A stretch of 64,000 nt of DNA from Brachypterus glaber (Eukaryota; Arthropoda; Insecta; Coleoptera; Kateretidae), in NCBI GenBank assembly GCA_958510825.1, contig OY294046.1, positions 1-64,000 on the forward strand, read 5' to 3'. The notes under the pieces are model-generated. The model saw only the letters and a program-made list of their open reading frames with translations, had not been told where the DNA came from and did not search any database. Below, in pieces: positions 12,503 to 64,000 of the stretch; the stretch's first letter is position 1; each line of letters begins with the position of its first letter. The position numbers were made by a program, and so were the translations under genes.

Positions 12503-13749
12503 TTTTACACTATTCTTATTTTATACTTTTTAGTTAACAGTCAGGTGTTTTGTTTTATTATTAAATTAATTATTTAAATAACTTTTAATATTTTAGATAT
12601 TTTTAAAATTAGTCGCTTCGCGGAATTCTCCGTGGAAGTCAACAAAAAGTAATAAACAAAAAGTAATAAATAAAAAAGAATAGCCTCTTAAATTTAGTAC
12701 CTGTATCATTAAAACACCCCGTATACGAGTGAACAAGGGGATTTTAAAAAGCAATATTTTTTTCAATTGTTTTTACCAAAAGTCCTTCCTACGTTTTATC
12801 TGGTATCATTCGCATTGACAATCATGTAAAATACAAATAAAAATTAATTTGTTTCAATTCAACATCATTGGACTTGTTTACACGGCGTTCCAGAAATATT
12901 AATGGGAGCTCTGCATTATAGAACCATTCATATCTAAATCCAGAAAACTCGTGTTAAAAGAACTTTTGCAGGGTTCGGGGCCAACAGTGACAATAAATTA
13001 CATTTTGTTGGTCGATTCTGATAGTATTTTTTAAGACGAGCAAACGCTTTCATGTAAAAGAATATTTGTTCTTAGACTTAAAGAAATTGGAAAAAAATAT
13101 TTATAAATAACTTTTCTTGAGAATTGAAGACTCTAAAGTATCCGGAATCAGCTCAAAAAATACTATCGGAATCGTCTAACATAATATGCAATTTGTTGTG
13201 ATATTGTTGTGAGTCATGGACTCTGCAGAAGTTAATTTAATATTAATTGCCTCTCTGGATTTAGCTGGGAATGGTTATATATTGTGTACACCTTCTATAA
13301 CTATGATCCATGGTCAGTTTTTTCTGTAGAGCTACTTTATCCCATTAATATTTCAGGAACGCCGTGTTTTGTAAATAAGTCATGTGATGCTGAATTGAAT
13401 TAAATTAATTCAGGAACGCCGTGAAAAAATACTACTACTTAAATGGCTACTTATCTCACTTGATAGATAAATAAGTTAAAGTAAAAAAATATACATATGA
13501 AAAAAAAAACGAACTTTTTAAATTTAAACACTGAAGAAGAACAAAAAACTTTAAACGTAGGTAATTTTTATTTTATTTATATAATTTTTTTCTGCTAAGC
13601 ATTTTAATTAATTTATTATCCATACTTGAAAAAATATGCAATAGACTATTTAATAAAATAATTTTATTTAATTAAGTTTATGCCTATGTCTAACCGGAAT
13701 TTACACACAGTGTATACAACACCGAGTGCTTTTGTTTAATTTCCTATGC

Positions 13750-13899
13750 ACCCAGTCTTCTAGGATCCTGCGTCGCAACGACTATGCTATTTTCCCTGCA
13801 AGGAGACGCCCTTGCGCATAGCGTCGCGGCGCATATTTATCCTGTACAATCCTCTGCGGCGTCTTTTATTCGGAAAAACCCGACTTTCCCCGAAAGCGC
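13750..13899 (+). promoter_or_regulatory. GC-rich block, candidate 5' untranslated exon of cac
   Basis: This block is much richer in G+C than its surroundings (GCGTCGCGGCGC and similar) and ends at AAGCGC|GTAAGG, a good splice donor at 13900. The ATG-bearing exon begins with a clean acceptor at 15693-15694, so an upstream non-coding exon must exist. This is a plausible site for it, by inference only. Confidence 0.3.
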
Positions 13900-15060
13900 G
13901 TAAGGACATATTTCCCAAACCACTAGATTGCTTTGAAAAGGATTAAAATTTGTGAAAATGTGGTATAGTTAGTTTCTGGTGTGTGGAAAATATTGTGAAT
14001 TGCTCGTGCGTAAAGTGGTTAGGATGAGCGCGGCCGGGGATGTCTGCTGCTTGATAAAAATATATAAAAATATATAGGAAACAAAATGGAGGCATGTTTC
14101 TGTGAGCCCACACTGACAAAACAGGTTAGATTCCCAAAAATACCAAACCATGTAAAAAACTATAAATGGATAAAAAAATGTATGCGTTCGTTTTAGACAT
14201 TTAAAAAACCTAAAAGAAATTTCACCTAGATTCGTTTCTTTAAGGTACATCATTTACCTGATGACCTATTTCTGGCAACTGTCACTTCTGATTTTTCTAG
14301 AAATAATCAGAATTTATTAAATGTCGCGCCCCTATTTTTCTATAACATAATTTTTTTATAATTCACTTTTTGTTCAAAGTATTCTTTTTCATTAAAATAT
14401 TGATAGTTTATGGATAATATTTTTTTTATTAAAACAGGGATTTGTGACCCGAAAAGTTTGCGACCACGATGATTCGAAAAGGCTTTAAGCTAAAGACTTA
14501 AAAGGACCATATGTTTAACATCCAAAGCTCTCAGCTGTGTTTTGTTTATTGGGTGTTGTAAAAGGGGGTAAAAATTACAATTTGTATAATATTGGTTGTT
14601 GGACAATTATTTTCACAAAAAGTAATTTTCTATTCATTTGTTTTTTTATTGATATTTTGTCAGATTTTAAGACATCTACGGGCAGCGTAGACAGGAAATT
14701 ATAACATTTTTGAAAAAATTATATCTTTTTAATGAAAATGTGTTAGCTGTGACCATTGGCCAGCAAACATAAACACTGAAATATTATAATCATAACATGT
14801 ACAGGATTTTATTTTTTGTTTAACTTAAGTAAGACAAATTGTAACTTCAATCAATTACCCTTTCACCAAAACTTAAGTTTTTAGGATTACCTGAATTTTG
14901 GAACAGAATTAGATTGTATAACTTTTAGAAAAATAAACTTTAAGATTTTACGGGGTTGCGGTATAACTTAAGGACAAAACTTGTGATTTTTTTAGTGTTC
15001 CAGGGCAAATGGAAGCCGTATAATTATTGTTTGTTTGGATGTTTTTTTTGTTGAAAAAGA

Positions 15061-15315
15061 GGTCATACTTAAAACACGTAACACATTCAGGGGGGAGGGG
15101 GTAGTGCTGAGTGTTACGATGCGTTATGAGGGGAGAGGGGGGATTGATGTACAATTTTAAAAAATGGTTCGTGTTTTCACTCAATTATTTTTTAGAGGGG
15201 GGTATTGGCTGCTTGTGTAAAGTATAGGAAGGGCTATGTCTCAGCATTAGAAAGCGTTACATGGGGGAGGGGATCAAAATATCAAAAAGTTGCGTTACGT
15301 ATTTAAAGTATGACC
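15061..15315. mobile_element. MITE with GGTCATACTT terminal inverted repeats (copy 1)
   Basis: Left end GGTCATACTTAAAACACGTA, right end TACGTATTTAAAGTATGACC. The interior has two G-rich blocks (GGGGGGAGGGGG type). A second copy with the same ends and layout lies at 52820-53062. It is non-autonomous; the superfamily was not determined. Confidence 0.75.
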
Positions 15316-15776
15316 GAAAAATTCAAAAGTATACATGGATGGAGTTACAAAGAGGACTTTTTGATGCCTCTAAAAATTCACTCTAAAGAACTTGCCGTGC
15401 TTGTTTTCAAACTACCAAAGTATCAAGCACTTTTTGTATAACTCTTATGGTTCATGGGATAATGATAAATTTTAAACTCGCAAATTAAAAAAAAAACCGT
15501 AAGAGAGATATAAAAAATGCTTGGTATTTTGGGAGTTTGAAAACAAGCAGAACAAGTTATCAAGAGTGACTTTTTTTCAGATATCAAAAATAGAAAAAAA
15601 AATCTCTGGAACTCCATCCATACTGTGTATTTTATTTGAAGAGAAACAAAAATTAGGAAAAATTGAAAAATACATGATTTTTTTTTACTTACAGGTTGGC
15701 CTGAGCGCAGGAAGCGTCGTCTCCAAAGGCGGCTCGACAGAGGGGGCGACGAGGGGCGGCGGGGGCAGCTGATAGA

Positions 15777-63761
<47,985 letters not shown>

Positions 63762-64000
63762 GTAAGTATTATTTGCTTTTTTTATTTTTTACCTTTTGTC
63801 TTTTTTTTTGTAAAATTTTTAGTTTTCTTTTTGTTTTTGGTCTGTAAACTTGGAAGTTGAAGTGTTGTTATGCTAGCCGCCTTTTTATTTTTGTAACCAG
63901 GAAGATGTTGCATTTAAATATTTCTATGTTTTACGTTAACTATTCTTTAAAAATCTATATATAATTAAATTTATATATACAGGGTTATTCAGAAATAGGG
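63762..64000 (+). other. cac: Start of cac intron 26
   Basis: A+T-rich intron. The last 25 bases, ATACAGGGTTATTCAGAAAT and on, look like the end of another ACAGGGT-family foldback. Confidence 0.5.

Larger units (their letters stand above)
9892..13740. other. Intergenic region between P450 and cac
   Basis: Shared upstream DNA of two divergent genes. It contains a diverged three-copy tandem repeat (about 11565-11860), a short hairpin GGCATCCC/GGGATGCC near 12023-12048 and an inverted-repeat element at 12338-12502. I could not identify a core promoter for either gene. Confidence 0.4.

Overview
The window is A+T-rich, intron-rich insect genomic DNA. A beetle is a reasonable guess from the P450 and repeat types, but nothing here proves the order. 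It holds two protein-coding genes in divergent orientation, one intact non-LTR retrotransposon, and many small inverted-repeat (foldback/MITE-like) elements, SINE-like pieces and short tandem repeats.

Positions 518-9891, minus strand: a complete five-exon cytochrome P450 of the CYP3 clan (CYP6-like). All four introns are phase 1. The joined reading frame is 506 codons plus stop, with every P450 signature motif present. Its introns carry three large foldback elements (831-1750, 4912-5329, 8689-9433).

Positions 9892-15694: intergenic DNA and probable 5' region of the next gene, with degenerate tandem repeats, small inverted-repeat elements and a GC-rich block near 13750-13905.

Positions 15777-63761, plus strand, running off the right edge: the cacophony (cac) gene, the insect Cav2-type voltage-gated calcium channel alpha1 subunit. 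I placed 26 constitutive exon positions by splice sites and phase. They cover all four six-helix domains, the EEEE selectivity filter, the I-II loop and the start of the EF-hand/C-terminal region. The path is open for 1430 codons in the window. Three positions have duplicated alternative exons of identical length and phase: the domain I S4 voltage sensor, the beta-subunit-binding part of the I-II loop, and domain IV S1-S2. Two candidate in-frame microexons lie in the IV S3-S4 linker. The first coding intron is a U12-type AT-AC intron, with matching donor, branch site and acceptor.

Positions about 34560-38640, minus strand: a LINE of the CR1/Jockey group inserted antisense in a domain II intron of cac. 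It has an open ORF1 (PHD-like finger, coiled coil) and an open ORF2 (endonuclease plus reverse transcriptase).

The most interesting content is the layered alternative splicing of cac and the repeats inside its introns. These include a foldback element lying exactly between the two I-II loop exons, and a 73-bp palindrome with hAT-like ends and 8-bp target duplications. All gene calls come from conceptual translation and splice-site reading; no search or transcript data were available.
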